In this document: one piece after another, positions 1 to 11,960 of the stretch
How the letters are laid out: the number at the start of each line of letters is the position of its first letter
Position numbering within the stretch: the stretch's first letter is position 1
Origin: Datisca glomerata
Taxonomy: Eukaryota; Streptophyta; Magnoliopsida; Cucurbitales; Datiscaceae
Direction of reading: 5' to 3'
DNA length: 64,000 nucleotides
Assembly (NCBI GenBank): GCA_003255025.1
Contig: QANY01005074.1
Coordinates: 1,565,150-1,629,149 of the forward strand
Program-made: the position numbers and the translations under genes
The notes under the pieces: generated by a model
What the model was told of the DNA's origin: nothing
The model's input: only the letters and a program-made list of their open reading frames with translations
Database searches by the model: none

Positions 1-40
<40 letters not shown>

Positions 41-57
41 ATGTATGTATGTATATA
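1..57. repeat. TA / TATG microsatellite
   Basis: Pure (TA)n grading into TATG units at the window edge; it probably continues to the left. A shorter (TA)n run lies near 425-440. No coding content. Confidence 0.95.
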
Positions 58-2517
58 ATTCAATTAATTAATTCTTAATTAATTAATCACACATAATTAT
101 CTCATAATTATGTACTTGCCCCAGAACTAAAATATCTTTACAAGTCAGACATTTTCTCATGTCCTGAAATATTCACACTCTAGACTGTGTAGTTTAGAGA
201 TGACTTAGGAGTATGAACCTATAATCCTAAGCTCCAATAAACCAGGTTATTAATTAAACTTTTTAATTAAATAATCTTATTTATAAATTTCATTATTACT
301 CCACTATAGATATAAAATTGAACTCTTAGTGATTATAGAATGTATTTACAGAGTATTATCATGTAGTGCACTGATATAATTGTTTACATAATATGTAGTA
401 TATATAATTTCTGAAAATTATTTACATATATATATATATAGATATATTTTAATTAATCCACTAGTGAATGACTAATTTAAAATCTTATTATAAATTTGAG
501 TTCAATAACTATTCAGTTCTAGAATTAATACTTAAATGAACCAATATATGATAAGCTTAAAAAATGAAGGAAGAAAGACTAGGCACGAGTGGAGAGGCAG
601 GTGTGGAAGTCGAGTCTAGTATTATTTTCGTAGGCGGATCCGTTAGAAAAACTTAGATTCCAAATCTTGTAAGATCATGTTCCCAACCATCTACTTCACT
701 AAATCTCCAAAACAAAAGTTACTAGCCTATTTTACAAACAAACCTTAACGAGTGAATCAAAAGATCTAGTAGACATATATAGGAGTTCATGACTACTTAG
801 GATTCAGACTGATCTACATATGATCATCGATTTGATGTGTATTAAACCTTTATGATAAATGACACGTTGATAAAGATATTAATTTACATCGATCCAGTCA
901 TATATAATCTCATTATATAAACTACATTCACTAAGATTTCTATCCACATCAATGATCCGAATCTAAATCACACGCATTCATAATACTTAGTGAAGCGTAC
1001 TAGCAACCATTCACTAAAGATTTCATACTTTAATATGTTGCTGACATTTTTATTTATTATCTGTGATCTTAATCCTCTCGTACTAATACAAGATCATAGT
1101 CTCATTAATGAATATGGATTTTCAAATATTTATATAAATTATTCAACAATAATTTAATAGAACAATTATAAGAAAAATGTAATTCTCATTAAATTGCATT
1201 AACAATTTTTTTTCAGATCGAGAATATATAGCCTAAAATTTTAGGTGTAAATTATAATTAGCATGAATATATTTTAACCATGTAAATGCTAACGTAAACA
1301 ATATCATTTTGAGAGAGAGGGGGGAAGAGAGAGAGAGAGAGAGAGTGAGAGAGAAAGATTTGAGTAGATTTGTTGTGATTTCGAATATGAGAGAGAAATT
1401 TTGGTTTTTTAAAGAGAGAGATTTGAGTTGATTTGTTTGAGTAGGTTTTTTTATGGTATATAAATTATATATTTCCAGTTGAAATTTAAACAAACTTGAC
1501 AAAAATTTATGGTTTTCAAACTTTCATTCTCTTCAGATTCTAGCTAGTAAAATTACAAATTGGGAAAGCAAGGTGACTGATCGAAAGGCTGAAATGGAAG
1601 AGGAAAAGGCTAAAAAACATTCTTAAGCCAAAGTCGATAAACCAGAAGAGAGAATTAATTGAAATACTATAAGGGAAAGACAGTTAATTAGTTCTTGCAA
1701 ACATCACATGTGGGATGACTCTGTTGCTTATAACTAGATTCGTGATAAGGGCGATTGATAGACATAGAAAACTGCCATAAAAATGAGATTTCTTAGCTAA
1801 GTTAGATGATAGAAATGACAAACAAAGTAAAGAAAGGTCACTTGCGGAATCAAGCAATAACAAATTAAATGAAATTCCAAGACCATCTTATGAAACATTT
1901 TAACCAATAACTTACAAAAGTTTACTATATTTCAAAAAGACTTTTACCTCATAATCCGTAATTGGTTTGATTGCAAGCATTACAGCAGAAACATTCTGGA
2001 TGCCAAACAGAACCCACACAACTTAAAAATCATCCATGACCAATCTCAGTGTTGCAGCCAGCACATACCCTTCAAGAGTTATTCCTTCAAGTATTCACGA
2101 TGTTACATAATACTAGGTAGTACAAGTTCATTTTATGTCTTAGAAAGGTACTTCTTCATCAAGGCGGCAGTATTATTATTATAAGTCTCTCATAGAAACT
2201 TTTGATATTACATGTTATGCAGGATAAGATGCACCAACAAGTTTCAAAATGAAGAGTGAAACATCACAAAAATATATATGGACATATTGCATGTTTCTAG
2301 AGGCTTAAACTGCTAAAGATAAACTATGTACATCATCACAAGGTTCAAACAATCAACAAGTTACTTAACAAAAATAAAAGTTCTTTAACTTTCAGGACAC
2401 TAAGACCAAGTTTTAGAGGAAAATAATCCAATTATCAAAAATCGTAGGAAGAAAAATCATAAAATCAGACCATCACTCAAATCATAGAAGAATTTAAGAA
2501 TGAAACCCTTACCTTTG
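58..2517. other. AT-rich stretch without recognisable gene
   Basis: No frame gives a recognisable domain. The only structure I see is a GA-rich microsatellite at about 1311-1420, which reads as a serine/leucine-rich shadow frame on the minus strand. Several short A/T runs are present. It may be decayed transposon or LTR sequence, but I see no terminus or coding motif to support that. Confidence 0.5.
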
Positions 2518-2686
2518 TTCTTCGAGACCCTAGCTCGGTGGATGCGGTGACAAGACTCGTGACCCAACTCTCTGTTCTTTAGGACCCTAGCTCGGCGGCT
2601 CTGGCGACGAGGCTCGTGACCCTATCTCTCTTCTTCGGGTTTTTGCTTGCTGATTGTGGCGACCAGGATCGCGAACCCAGCTCTCT
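2518..2686. repeat. Three tandem ~56-bp units, GC-richer than surroundings
   Basis: Units start near 2518, 2574 and 2631. Each has a TTCTT(T/C) start, a GACCCTAGCTCGG-like core (clear in units 1 and 2), a GGCGAC(G/C)A-like middle and a CTCTCT end. The third unit is more diverged. A GA-rich run (about 2770-2850) follows. The base composition differs from the flanks and resembles a GC-rich 5' leader read on the minus strand, like those inside the CACTA ends further right. No gene can be named. Confidence 0.6.
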
Positions 2687-3239
2687 AATCCTTGATGGTT
2701 GTCACGACCAAAACACAACCACAGCTCAGGGCTATCTCCTCTTCTGATGGTTGTGCGGATGAGCACGAGAGAAGCTGATCGATAACCCTTGAGAGAGAGA
2801 TGGCATTGAGAGAGAGAGATGGAGTTGAGAGAGAGGACTTGAGGGAGAGGATGTGGAAATTGGTTTAGATTAGGGTTATAAGATGGCTTCCTCAGTGATC
2901 ATGATGCATTTGCAAGTGCTTCCAACCCCGAGGAGAAGCAGACTCTTGGGCTCCTACATGAGGGTGTATCGATGTCGTACAAGACCAACGACGTGGCCCG
3001 AGGAGAAGGAGACTTAAGATATTTCTAACCTTTTTCATATCTATAGGGTGGCCCATGTACATGATCAATGCATGGGTTTTTACTATGGCTGCCAGGTTGG
3101 CTGTAGCAAGATCCCCTTGGCACCCATTTTCTTGGGTAATTTGTATTATCCACTAAACCGCCTTCACGGGGATTCAGAGAGGAATTTTGGATAGTACAAA
3201 ATTAGCACCTACATTGATTGCGCCTTAAGAAAAAAGACA

Positions 3240-5320
3240 AAGGAAAGAGGAAGTTGTTAATCCTTAGCCCAGAGAAATAGCCTTCGGAGAAGGAATAAGA
3301 GTCTCCTAAGACTATAAAGTCCAAGGGGAAATCTTCTAAAAAGAAGAAAAAAAGTATTAAAAGCTGGATCTAGTGTTAGTGCCAAGAAGCAGCTTAAAAT
3401 AGCTAAAAAGGAGCAATCCTTTGTGGACAAGATTCACGAAGAAATCAAACTAGTGCAAAAAAGATTGTCTAATCTCAATGTCGCCTCTAAAGGAAGAGGA
3501 GGGCTCAAAAGTTCTTCAAAGTAGTGAAAGCTATCAGGCTGCTGCAGTAGCTTCAAGTTATTTCTATTTAATTTCTGGTTGTGGTGAATTGTGTTTTGAA
3601 CTATTGGGCATTTTAAATTTTGTTTATGGTTTAGTTGGACTATACGCTTCTTCTGAACTTATTTAGTTATTCTCTTTGCTAATTTTAGGTTGCTAGTTCT
3701 GTTTTTTAAAAATTTTAATTTTTAATCTAGGCCTGCTAATAGTTTGGTAAGCTAATAAAATTTTAAAAGAAAATAAAAATAAAAAACAAAAATAAATAAA
3801 ATGCTTTTGTAAATATAGAAAAGAAAAGTTAGAATGGTTCCTCTGTCTTAGGATGTTGAGTAATCTTCACCACAAGTATTGACCATTTGCGTAAAAAGGC
3901 AAATAGAGATATGAGTCTGCTATAGTAAAAGTAAAAAATAAAAGAAATAAAAGCAACCTTGTTTGTTATACTATTGAGTAACGTGGTGTCTTCAACACAA
4001 GTATTGACCATTCGCATAAAAAAGGCTGTATAACATGAGAGGTAATCCAAAAAAGTAATGGAAAAAAGGAATGGATGTAACTATCTTCTTCCTTGTTTAG
4101 TAATCTTCATCCTATTTGTTACTGGCTATTGAGCTGAGTTGTCTGGATTGAGCACTAAAATTGAGACGAGGATCTTTCTTTAAAATGGCTTAAGCAACTC
4201 GAGAGAGATCCACCAATTTCTAGCACACACTAATTGAGGGAAGTAGGACCGCATTTCAATTTTCATGATTATGAGTAAAAGTTAATGCTCTCTATGGAAT
4301 AATTATAGCTGTTGACCATGTTAATTTAAGGGCCTAGATTTCTAAAGAAGAACTAGATAGGTGAAGGGTGGTGTCTTTTGCTTCATTATCTAGCTCTTTG
4401 GTCATCTTAGTGATCATCACTCGAGGACGAGTAATAACTTTTTTAGGGGGTGTGTTAACTCTAAGAAATTAGAGTTATCTTTGCATTTTCTAATTTAATT
4501 CATTAGTAATCTTAAGGTGATGATTAAAATTCTAGTCATAGTTGTGCCATTTTCTTATTAATAGTTGTCTATTATGAATTAGCTGCCTTTTAGCTCATGT
4601 AGTAGATTTTGAGCAAATTTAGCACAATGATCTGTTTTGTGCAGGGGTTCATGTGAGAGCGGCTTAGTGGATGCTGCAGCATGGGAATCTCTACCGTTGT
4701 AGTAGTGAAGATGCGAACTTGGCATGGACTTTGTCATTTAGTCCAACTGGCGCGTAGGAAAGGAAGAAAAGCTCATGCGCTCAAAAGTTAGTTATCTAGG
4801 TGGTATCAACGCTTTCTCGATGGTCCCCCATTGCTGCTATTGTTTGACACGCATACCTAATGGAAGCAGAAGCCTTAATTTGGAGGTTCCTTATATAGCA
4901 AGTACATTTTTCATGGAAAAGAGCCGGCACCATTGCTAAGAACAAGGGAAAAACTTGCAAAGAAGAAAGAGGATAAAAAGGACGGAAAAGGTAAGAAATG
5001 ATGCGAGGAAGAAGACAACGGAGGAGGATATTCATTTATTCCCCACTCTATTTTCATCTTTGCCACTCCTTGCTTTACTGTACTTTCTATTCTTAATTTC
5101 ATTTATCTAAGTTAACAATGGAAATGGTTGTATTCGAATTTACTCTTAAGCTTAGTATCAGCTATAACTCTTAATCTAGATGGGTAATGAACCTTAGAGT
5201 TCTTATTTCTAATTAATGATGCTTGTTATGATGAAAGACCGAAAGATGACAATGAAATCTTCATTAAAGGATTTTAATGATATTTTTTCACCGTCACCTA
5301 AACCCGATTTTGTTGTAGTG
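3240..5320 (+). mobile_element. 3' end of a Tat/Athila-like Ty3/gypsy retrotransposon
   Basis: A lysine-rich decayed coding stretch (3240-3480) is followed by a long non-coding 3' internal region. This contains an imperfect ~118-bp duplication (CAAGTATTGACCATT near 3875 and 3993). At about 4420 comes CGAGGACGAGTAATAAC and then TTTTTTAGGGGG (4439-4450), a typical polypurine-tract setting of Tat/Athila elements. A probable 3' LTR then begins TGTGTTAACTC at 4451 and contains a TTTTGTGCAGG segment near 4640, also common in such LTRs. Its right end cannot be fixed without the partner LTR; 5320 is a guess. The rest of the element is not in the window. The motif setting is family knowledge; the assignment is inference. 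Confidence 0.45.
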
Positions 5321-5429
5321 AGAGGTTAAGATGAGTGACTACATCATGAAAGGCTTCCTTCTCAAGAAGCGTCTCCTCCTCATGAACCTGAAACACAAGA
5401 TGGAGTTTGTAAAAAAAAGGGTCGTTGAA

Positions 5430-7430
5430 TCAAAGGAAATGAGATAATAAAGAGAGAAACTCATTCACACCCTCCAGAATATAAGCTGCCACCTTGGAGG
5501 TTGATGCCCCTGCGTCGTTCACGACTCGCTCAAGAAGTGTGTTGAAGGCTTCACTTACTTTATCAGAGGAGCTACTCGCCCCTGGTGAACCATGACCATG
5601 GTAAAAAAATTTAGTCAGTAAAGATAGCTTCAAAGGGAAAGACTTAGTAAAAATATGGATACTTAAATATACTTGGACGAGAATCAAAATACTCACAAAC
5701 GACTCGTCATCAGGGATCACGAAATTGGTCTGAAACCTACATTAAGGTGGTCCTAAAGCCTAAGAGGCGGGTATCTCAGTGGGCTCTTCTATGGACATGC
5801 CTTTCGCAGTCGCTCAAAGGCATCTACACGTACTCTTCCTTGGTATAGACTTGACTCTGGGAACAACAACCATGTCTTTGGAGGCTTCAGTGCGCAGTGC
5901 ATCAAACTTGGCCCCTCGAGACCAGGAACATGGGGACGATCACCTTCAACTTCAACCACCTTCATACTTGGGGGCTTAACCCCCCAGGCTCAGAAGCCTC
6001 CACCTCTTTTATCCTCGCTGACGCACCTACATCAGACTCTTCAGTAGCAAGTGACTTCCTTTTCCTTTTAGAATTTCTTGGCCGTCATCTTGGTCAAAAG
6101 GCGGCTTCATAGATGGTAATGTAAGATCCACACAATAAAATTCTTCTATGGAAAGTCATCAGGAGGGGACTGCAAATACGTCTAGCGTAGGCTGGCCAAA
6201 TTCTCTTGGTATTTCTTAAAAAGTGTGGTTCTTCTATGTTGACGAGTACACTAGGGGACACAGAAGGACTCCTTGACGTTACTATAATTGTCTCCCATCA
6301 TCAAATAATCAAGGGCATCCTTGAAACTGAGATGAACCCTTCATTACAGTGCAATGCTCTGATCATAGCCAAACTGATGAGCGACTTGAGTCCACTAATA
6401 GTGGTGCTCATGAGGGCATGGACACCATACTCTTCATTACAACCACATGGAGCGTCGATGACGTAAGAATGGCGAGGATAATCTGATCAATGTCTGAGAG
6501 CCAAACAGGTAGGTCACCCATACCCAAGTTAATGTCCTTCCTAAGAAGAGGCCATATTTCATCTCTCACGTACCCATCTGGACAAAGAATGTAAGGTCGC
6601 GCCTTGAAGTAACCAAAAACATCCACATCAATAGGGTAGGATTGCTACTTTAGAGGTTTTTTCTCGGACCACCCCCATGCCTGAGGTGGGTCAATATAAC
6701 CCTTTTAGAGTGTTGAGGTAGAGACCCATGGGGGCGAGTATAAGAAATCTCTCCCACACTCTCTTCAACTTCTTCTTCTTGCTGCTCCTCTCCCTATCAT
6801 TCTTCATAAGCTTATGAATCTTCCACTTCCTTTTCATCTTCAACCTCTCCTTCTACATCGTCACTTTAATATTCATCTTGCTCCTCCTAAACCTCTACTT
6901 CATCATCTTTGCCTTTAGTTTCCTCCTCTTCCAAGACTTCCTCAACCTCTAGAGCTACATCATCTTTCCTAAATTTCTCCTCTTCAACCTGCTCGTCCTC
7001 TACTTTCTCCTCTTCCTCGATCTTCTAGAGGTGAAGAATAATCACAGGCTTGAGCATATTCCCAGTATGCTTGATTCTGGTGCTCAAGCTGCAACTATAG
7101 TTTCTAGGTTTTCTTCTACATAGCTTCATGTTGAGCAAGCTTGTCATTGAGTTTCTCCAATATTTGGTCAAGGTTAGTGGTGTCCATTGCCTTCTGTTTA
7201 GCAGCTTTATTGGAAGAAGATGGCTCCCTAGGGTCCTTACCTTTTTCTACTGCAAACCTTACTATAGCAGTAAGTTTGATGGCCCCACGGTTTATCGATT
7301 TCTCTTCATCGCTGACAAAAGGAGAATTATTGACATTACACAGTTTGGTAATTAACAAGAGGAACATTGTTGCCAGCATACACTCTAATCTCTCTAGAAA
7401 TGATACAACCAACATTTATTGATTTACCAG
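5430..7430 (-). pseudogene. Decayed minus-strand transposon-type coding relic with acidic tract
   Basis: Three minus-strand open segments lie in order: 7415-7116, 6626-6408 and 5720-5430. The first reads LLITKLCNVNN, then EEKSINRGAIKLTAIVRFA, and ends in a probable coiled coil LDQILEKLNDKLAQHE. Between it and the next segment the minus strand is rich in GAA/GAG codons, an acidic tract (about 7060-6770). The layout (LITxLC segment, short linker, coiled coil, Glu-rich tail) resembles the plant-specific 'putative plant transposon protein' family often found near gypsy gag genes, but this rests on pattern only. The second segment includes YILCPDGYVRDEIWPLL, and the third a Ser-rich piece SPGASSSSDKVSEAF. 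I do not recognise these. Many stops separate the parts, so it cannot be a working gene. Confidence 0.35.
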
Positions 7431-9000
7431 ATAGTAAAGCATGCAACAAAATTGACCTCTCCTAAGTGACAGTTTGTATGTGTGTTGTGGGAGTAATAGC
7501 AGTTAGAATGAAATGATACCAGAATTTAGACCTAGGCTTCAAAGATAACCTAAGACAAGTCCTAACCCCTTCTATAGACAAACTATCCTCAAAACTACAA
7601 TACTCTTTATGCGGCCATCATTGCATAAAGAAATTGGAGATGATTCTTTATGTAACTATCTTTAAGAAAGAGAGTTATTTAGGGGGTTCTTGCACAAGAT
7701 GAGTTCTTTCCATTTCATTTTTACACAAGAAACAAACATACTATAGTTGATAGAAAGGAAATGTATATTGATATGTTCAATTGAGTCTCGTTTCTCCATT
7801 CCTATTTCTTTGGTTGTTGTTGCCAGCTTAGGGTGCTCCAGCTAATATGACTATCTTGCTTCCTCTTACTAGTCATCATACCAATTAGTAAAGTGGGGGT
7901 GGGTGGGGGGGATACGAGTATGCAAAGGGAAGAGAGTTGAGACAGAGATGAATCCAAGCCAACGAGATTAGAAAATGTACGAACAAGTTAGATAACCTGT
8001 TGATGGTGACTTTGATTTCTCTTCACGTTCCAATGGAGCTTGCTTGCTTTCTCTATGGGAATTAGTAATACTTGGTCTTGCTCTTTAATGAGGAAGTGGT
8101 GGCAGGGCAAAGAATGGGTGGAGATTAGGATATAGTCAGGATATTCCGTTGCATAGGTAAACCGATTTCTACTTATTTTTTAAAAGAGGTGCATTGCATT
8201 CAGGGACAGTTGATTCAATAAAGTTATAAGTTACTAGGATATATTTTTTGAGGTAGAATTAAATAAATTCTTCTCTAATTGGCACATCTTTCTTTCGCTC
8301 CTCTCTATATGTATGTGCTTTAGCCTTGATTGCGTAATTTAATACATAAAGAGAAAGAGATTTGGCTTGCTTATGTGCTTGCTCATTGGATTGAGTGCGC
8401 GGTAGGTGGTGCTGCTCTTTGCTTTACTAAATATGTTGTTTTTATTCTATTGATTATAGAAGTGAACATTCTTTAGGAAACCACGATTTTGTTAATGTTT
8501 AAGGGAAAGGGAAATGAGGCGTTAAGAAAATGAACATAAAGCGCCCCTCTCCACCAACATGAACCTCGTTGCCAAGATAGACTGAATGTCAGAACCATAA
8601 CATAAATGTATTGTACACAGTCTTTCTTTCAAAATTAGAATCAGCCAAGAAGGAAAAAAAGACGTGAAAGTAAAAGATTAAAAAAAAATGATTGACTATT
8701 TATCACGAAAATGCTTTTTCTAAAATTAAGTAGGAAATATTGAAACTCACTGCCTAAAAATAAAATCGTTTTGATATAAAAAATGACTGCATTAGTGGAT
8801 TGGGAATTATAACCTCCCATTGCTCTATCTCGATAGCTTGCAGTTCGATAAGAAAGATAGAAAGAGATATAGTGTGAAGTGAGGGTGGTTGTAAATCACA
8901 AGGTACCCAATCTTTACTTAACTCGACCCAATCAATGCCCAAAGACTCCCATGCCATTCTTGGTCAGACCAACCCAAACAACGATTTCCATCTCCCTGAG
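7431..9000. other. No gene seen
   Basis: AT-rich and without recognisable coding. A G-rich run (GGGGGTGGGTGGGGGGG near 7892-7910) is the only local oddity. Mitochondrial sequence may begin somewhere before the cox2 fragment (about 8.9-9.07 kb), but I cannot mark that edge. Confidence 0.4.
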
Positions 9001-9068
9001 CCGGGAAAGCAAAAACATGTCTCTTTTTTGTGGTGAGAGCGGAACAGTCAAAGAATAAACCAAACAAA

Positions 9069-9253
9069 ATGATTGTTCTAAAATGGATATTCCTCATCAT
9101 TCTCCTTGTGATGCAGTGGAACCATGGGAATTAGGATCACAAGAAGAAGCAACACCTATGTTGCAAGGAATAATAGACTTACATAATGGTACCTTTTTCT
9201 TCCTCATTCTGATTTTGGTTTTCGTATAACCAATCTTGGTTCGCGCTTTATGG
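9069..9253 (+). pseudogene. cox2: Nuclear copy of mitochondrial cox2 5' end (NUMT)
   Basis: The ATG at 9069 starts MIVLKWIFL, the N-terminus of plant mitochondrial cytochrome c oxidase subunit II. After a 1-nt deletion (in the stretch for PCDAAEP) the next frame reads [29 protein letters not shown], a stop, then LVRALW. This covers about 60 of the ~260 codons: the inter-membrane leader and most of the first membrane helix. Sequence then leaves cox2 at 9254, next to a 26-bp palindrome. In mitochondria this protein carries the CuA site of complex IV, but that part is absent here. The frameshift, in-frame stop and truncation show a dead nuclear insertion. It lies 1.1 kb from a nad2 fragment on the same strand. 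Confidence 0.9.
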
Positions 9254-9256
9254 TAC

Positions 9257-9282
9257 CATAAAGATATCATGATATCTTTATG
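9257..9282. repeat. 26-bp perfect palindrome
   Basis: The core AAAGATATCATGATATCTTT (9260-9279) is its own reverse complement, and symmetry continues to 9257 and 9282. It begins 4 bp after the cox2 similarity ends, so it may mark the insertion breakpoint or a rearrangement. Confidence 0.8.
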
Positions 9283-10377
9283 ATATCATAAAGAAGAAAA
9301 AAAAGGACGAAGATGAATCCAAGGGTGGCTAGCAGATTAGCAGATTATAAGAATGGGAACAAGATGAAAGCAACAAAGTAATGGAACGACTCCTCAGTAC
9401 ATCACCGAATTTGTGGGTTCCATTCATACACTGCTGCACATCACCCGGATTACTAAAGTAGTTGAAGCGGGCAATTAGGTTAACCTTGATATCCGTAGAT
9501 TCCAAACAGAGTGAACAAAGGTAGAGTTTACACTAAATCGAAGAAAGGAGAAAATCCCTTTGTTCTTAGTCAAGCCAAGATGCAACATACCTGCCAAAAC
9601 AAAGAAACCAAAACACTCAAGCATTCAGATAACAACAAAGAAGCTAACCGTCCAGGCATTAAAAGAGTAGCATGGGGATTGGTCCCTAGTGATACAGTGA
9701 ATATCAAACCATCAAGCAGTTAGATAATAACAAAGACATTGATACTTTGGCTACCTCGTCTTGCATGAAAGACAACGTTTACTATCAAAACTCAACTTGC
9801 CCCCTTGATTGATTGAGGAATAGGGACAAATGTAAGTGAGTAGAGAGCACATGTTTCCAGTGATATGGAACGGTGTGTGAATGGCACCCGCAAGGTTGGT
9901 GATGTACTAAGGATCCATTCCATGAAGGATTTCAAATTAAAGGAATGGTTTGGTGGCTGAGATTTTAGATATGTGGGGTCTACATTGCCCGTTGATTAAT
10001 CAAATGATCGACTGATGAGAGAGTTTTATCGTCGCACAGTGAGTACTATGGATGCCTTATGGGCAAGGTAGTTTATTGCAATTTTTCTCCCTAAAAGAAC
10101 TGGCATGGTAAGTAAGGGTTGGCTTGGAACTGGAGCGGTGGGCTAGGTTGGAGGCAATAATGGTAAAGAAAAGACTGGCTAACATTAGGAAGGTGCTCAA
10201 CTGATTGATTCAACCTACCTTATCCGACATGTGGAGTTTGGTAGCTTTCTCTAGTCTTCCCTTGAAAAGTGCTCTTCCTTTAGGGAGAAAAATGGTTTCG
10301 TAGGAGACCTATCCAGAAGGAAGTTTTTACAATCTCTCTAGCCCCGAAGAACCCCCCATTCAGACTTCATATCTCTT
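9283..10377. other. Interval between two mitochondrial fragments
   Basis: No recognised gene. One short open frame (9511-9723, +) is Lys/Asn-rich and has no family I know. The part nearest nad2 (about 10,080-10,370) is GC-richer and could be the start of the nad2 exon or its preceding intron, but I cannot prove it from sequence alone. Confidence 0.35.
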
Positions 10378-10931
10378 TTGACTCTATATATGTGGTCACC
10401 TTATATCTATGAGCGTTCACCCACTCTGGTACTCTGGTTACAACATTCCTTTCTATTGCGCCTAAAATCTTTATTTTTGCTAATATTTCACATCTTTCTA
10501 TTTATGGTTCCTATGGAGCTACATTGCAACAAATCTTCTTTTTCTGCAACATTGCTTCTATGATCCTAGGAGGACTGGCCACCATGGCCCAAACGAAGTT
10601 TTTTCATTTGGAAGGAATTCAATCACTACTAATTGGTATCTTTATTTATGCATGAATGATGATAGATGCCTTTGCCATAGTTTTTGCATGACGGGAAACC
10701 CGTGTCAAATATATAGCAGATTTGGGTGCTCTAGCCAAAACAATCTTATTTTGGCTATTACCTTCTTCATTACTATGTTCTTATACGCAGGAATACCCCC
10801 GTTAGCTGGCTTTTGTAGCAAATTCTATTTGTTCTTTGCCGCTTTGGGTTGTGTGGCTTACTTCCTAGCCCTAGTGGGAGTAGTAACTAGTGTTATTGGT
10901 CCTTGGACGGCCGGAAGGTTTCCATGAGTAA
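10378..10931 (+). pseudogene. nad2: Nuclear copy of mitochondrial nad2, fourth exon region (NUMT)
   Basis: Frames joined by eye follow plant mitochondrial NADH dehydrogenase subunit 2 (a membrane subunit of complex I): YMWSPYIYERSPT, LQQIFFFCNIASMILGG, MAQTK, EGIQSLLIGIFIYA, MIDAFAIVFA, RVKYIADLGALAKT, then the best block, YAGIPPLAGFCSKFYLFF and GVVTSVIG. Stops replace residues after FIYA and AIVFA, several frameshifts occur, and about 20 codons between the AQTK and EGIQ blocks are missing. Similarity ends just after VTSVIG. As I recall the gene, this is where the fourth exon ends and the last intron starts. What follows (10,920-11,100) is GC-richer, non-coding and plausibly intron. That would mean DNA-level, not cDNA-level, transfer. 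Confidence 0.9.
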
Positions 10932-11596
10932 GTTAGTGTGGGGGACCGAAGCCAGTTCTCCGTGCACTGGACATGTAGCTTACCGAATCAGTTGCGGCAC
11001 GGATGGGAATGCACGCTATAAAAGAAAGGGTTGAGTCTGATACATCAACCGCCTACTCAATATCCTTGTACGAGTCCACAATCACTACACGAGATTAACC
11101 TTGGTTTGGTGAATTGAAGTTGCCCTTAGGTGTAATATGACTCCTAGTTTCTGCGCGTGATCATATATTGAGGTGCTTCCCGCCGATTGTTTGAACGACG
11201 CGAGTCGGGCCGGGCCTCGATTTAGAAAGATGAAGGACCTAAAAGTAGAAAGAGGAGATTTAAAATTTCCCATCTCATTGGGGGCAGTAAATGAATCAAC
11301 ATCTCGATGTGATACAACCCCTTTTCCATTTTTTTAGGAAAGAACGGCGAAGTCCATCCAAACCATCCAATGAAGAATAAGAGGAGAACAAAGCATCAAT
11401 GTCGTGTGAAGCACATGAGACCCCGACGATGATAGATGAACCAACCCGCCTGTTGTGGTGGGGGGCTTTTTATTTCATAATAAGACCTAGGCGATTATCC
11501 CAACCCTTCATAGCTTATGAGTTTACGTCCATCCCTGGAAAAATCTTTAGCAAGAGTGTGAAAGAACTTAGTGTTCTTATCACCTTCCTTGCCCAT

Positions 11597-11900
11597 TTAA
11601 GGAATATGGATGTGAGAGTGGAAAAAGATGGACATCATTTTATTGTTGTTTGTTAGTCGGTCCACCATGAGCAAGACCCATATTCCCTTCTTTAGTAAAG
11701 CCGCGAAAAATCTATGGAGACATTCTCCCATGGTCTTTATGGTACAGGCTACGACTCTAAGAGCCTCAGGAGTATGTTCCGCTCTACCTTGTCTTATTGA
11801 CACACGAGGCACGTCATCACATACTCAGCAACGTCGTCTCGCATATCCGGCTAGGCCACTAGTACCCGGGCTTTTACAAGGACTATTGGTCCATATAAAC
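11597..11900 (-). pseudogene. Ty3/gypsy integrase relic
   Basis: Minus-strand frames in order: PDMRDDVAEYVMTCLVCQ, a stop, DKVER, then RPWENVSIDF, and in the adjacent frame VDRLT. This is the end of the integrase zinc-binding module (CxxC visible in TCLVCQ) running into the start of the catalytic core (the W-x-x-x-S-x-D-F and VDR-L-T blocks). Stops and at least one frameshift break it; no LTR is visible nearby. The rest of the core is not readable. It is independent of the larger gypsy element that starts at 14,469 and lies on the other strand. Confidence 0.65.
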
Positions 11901-11960
11901 TATTTTGTGCCTAATCTAATAGCCAATGCAAAAAATTCTATACAAAATGTACTATGGTGA

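Noticed and set aside
5300..5320. TTTTGTTGTAGTG as a CACTA right terminus
   Set aside because: No subterminal repeats or left partner were found; too short to support.
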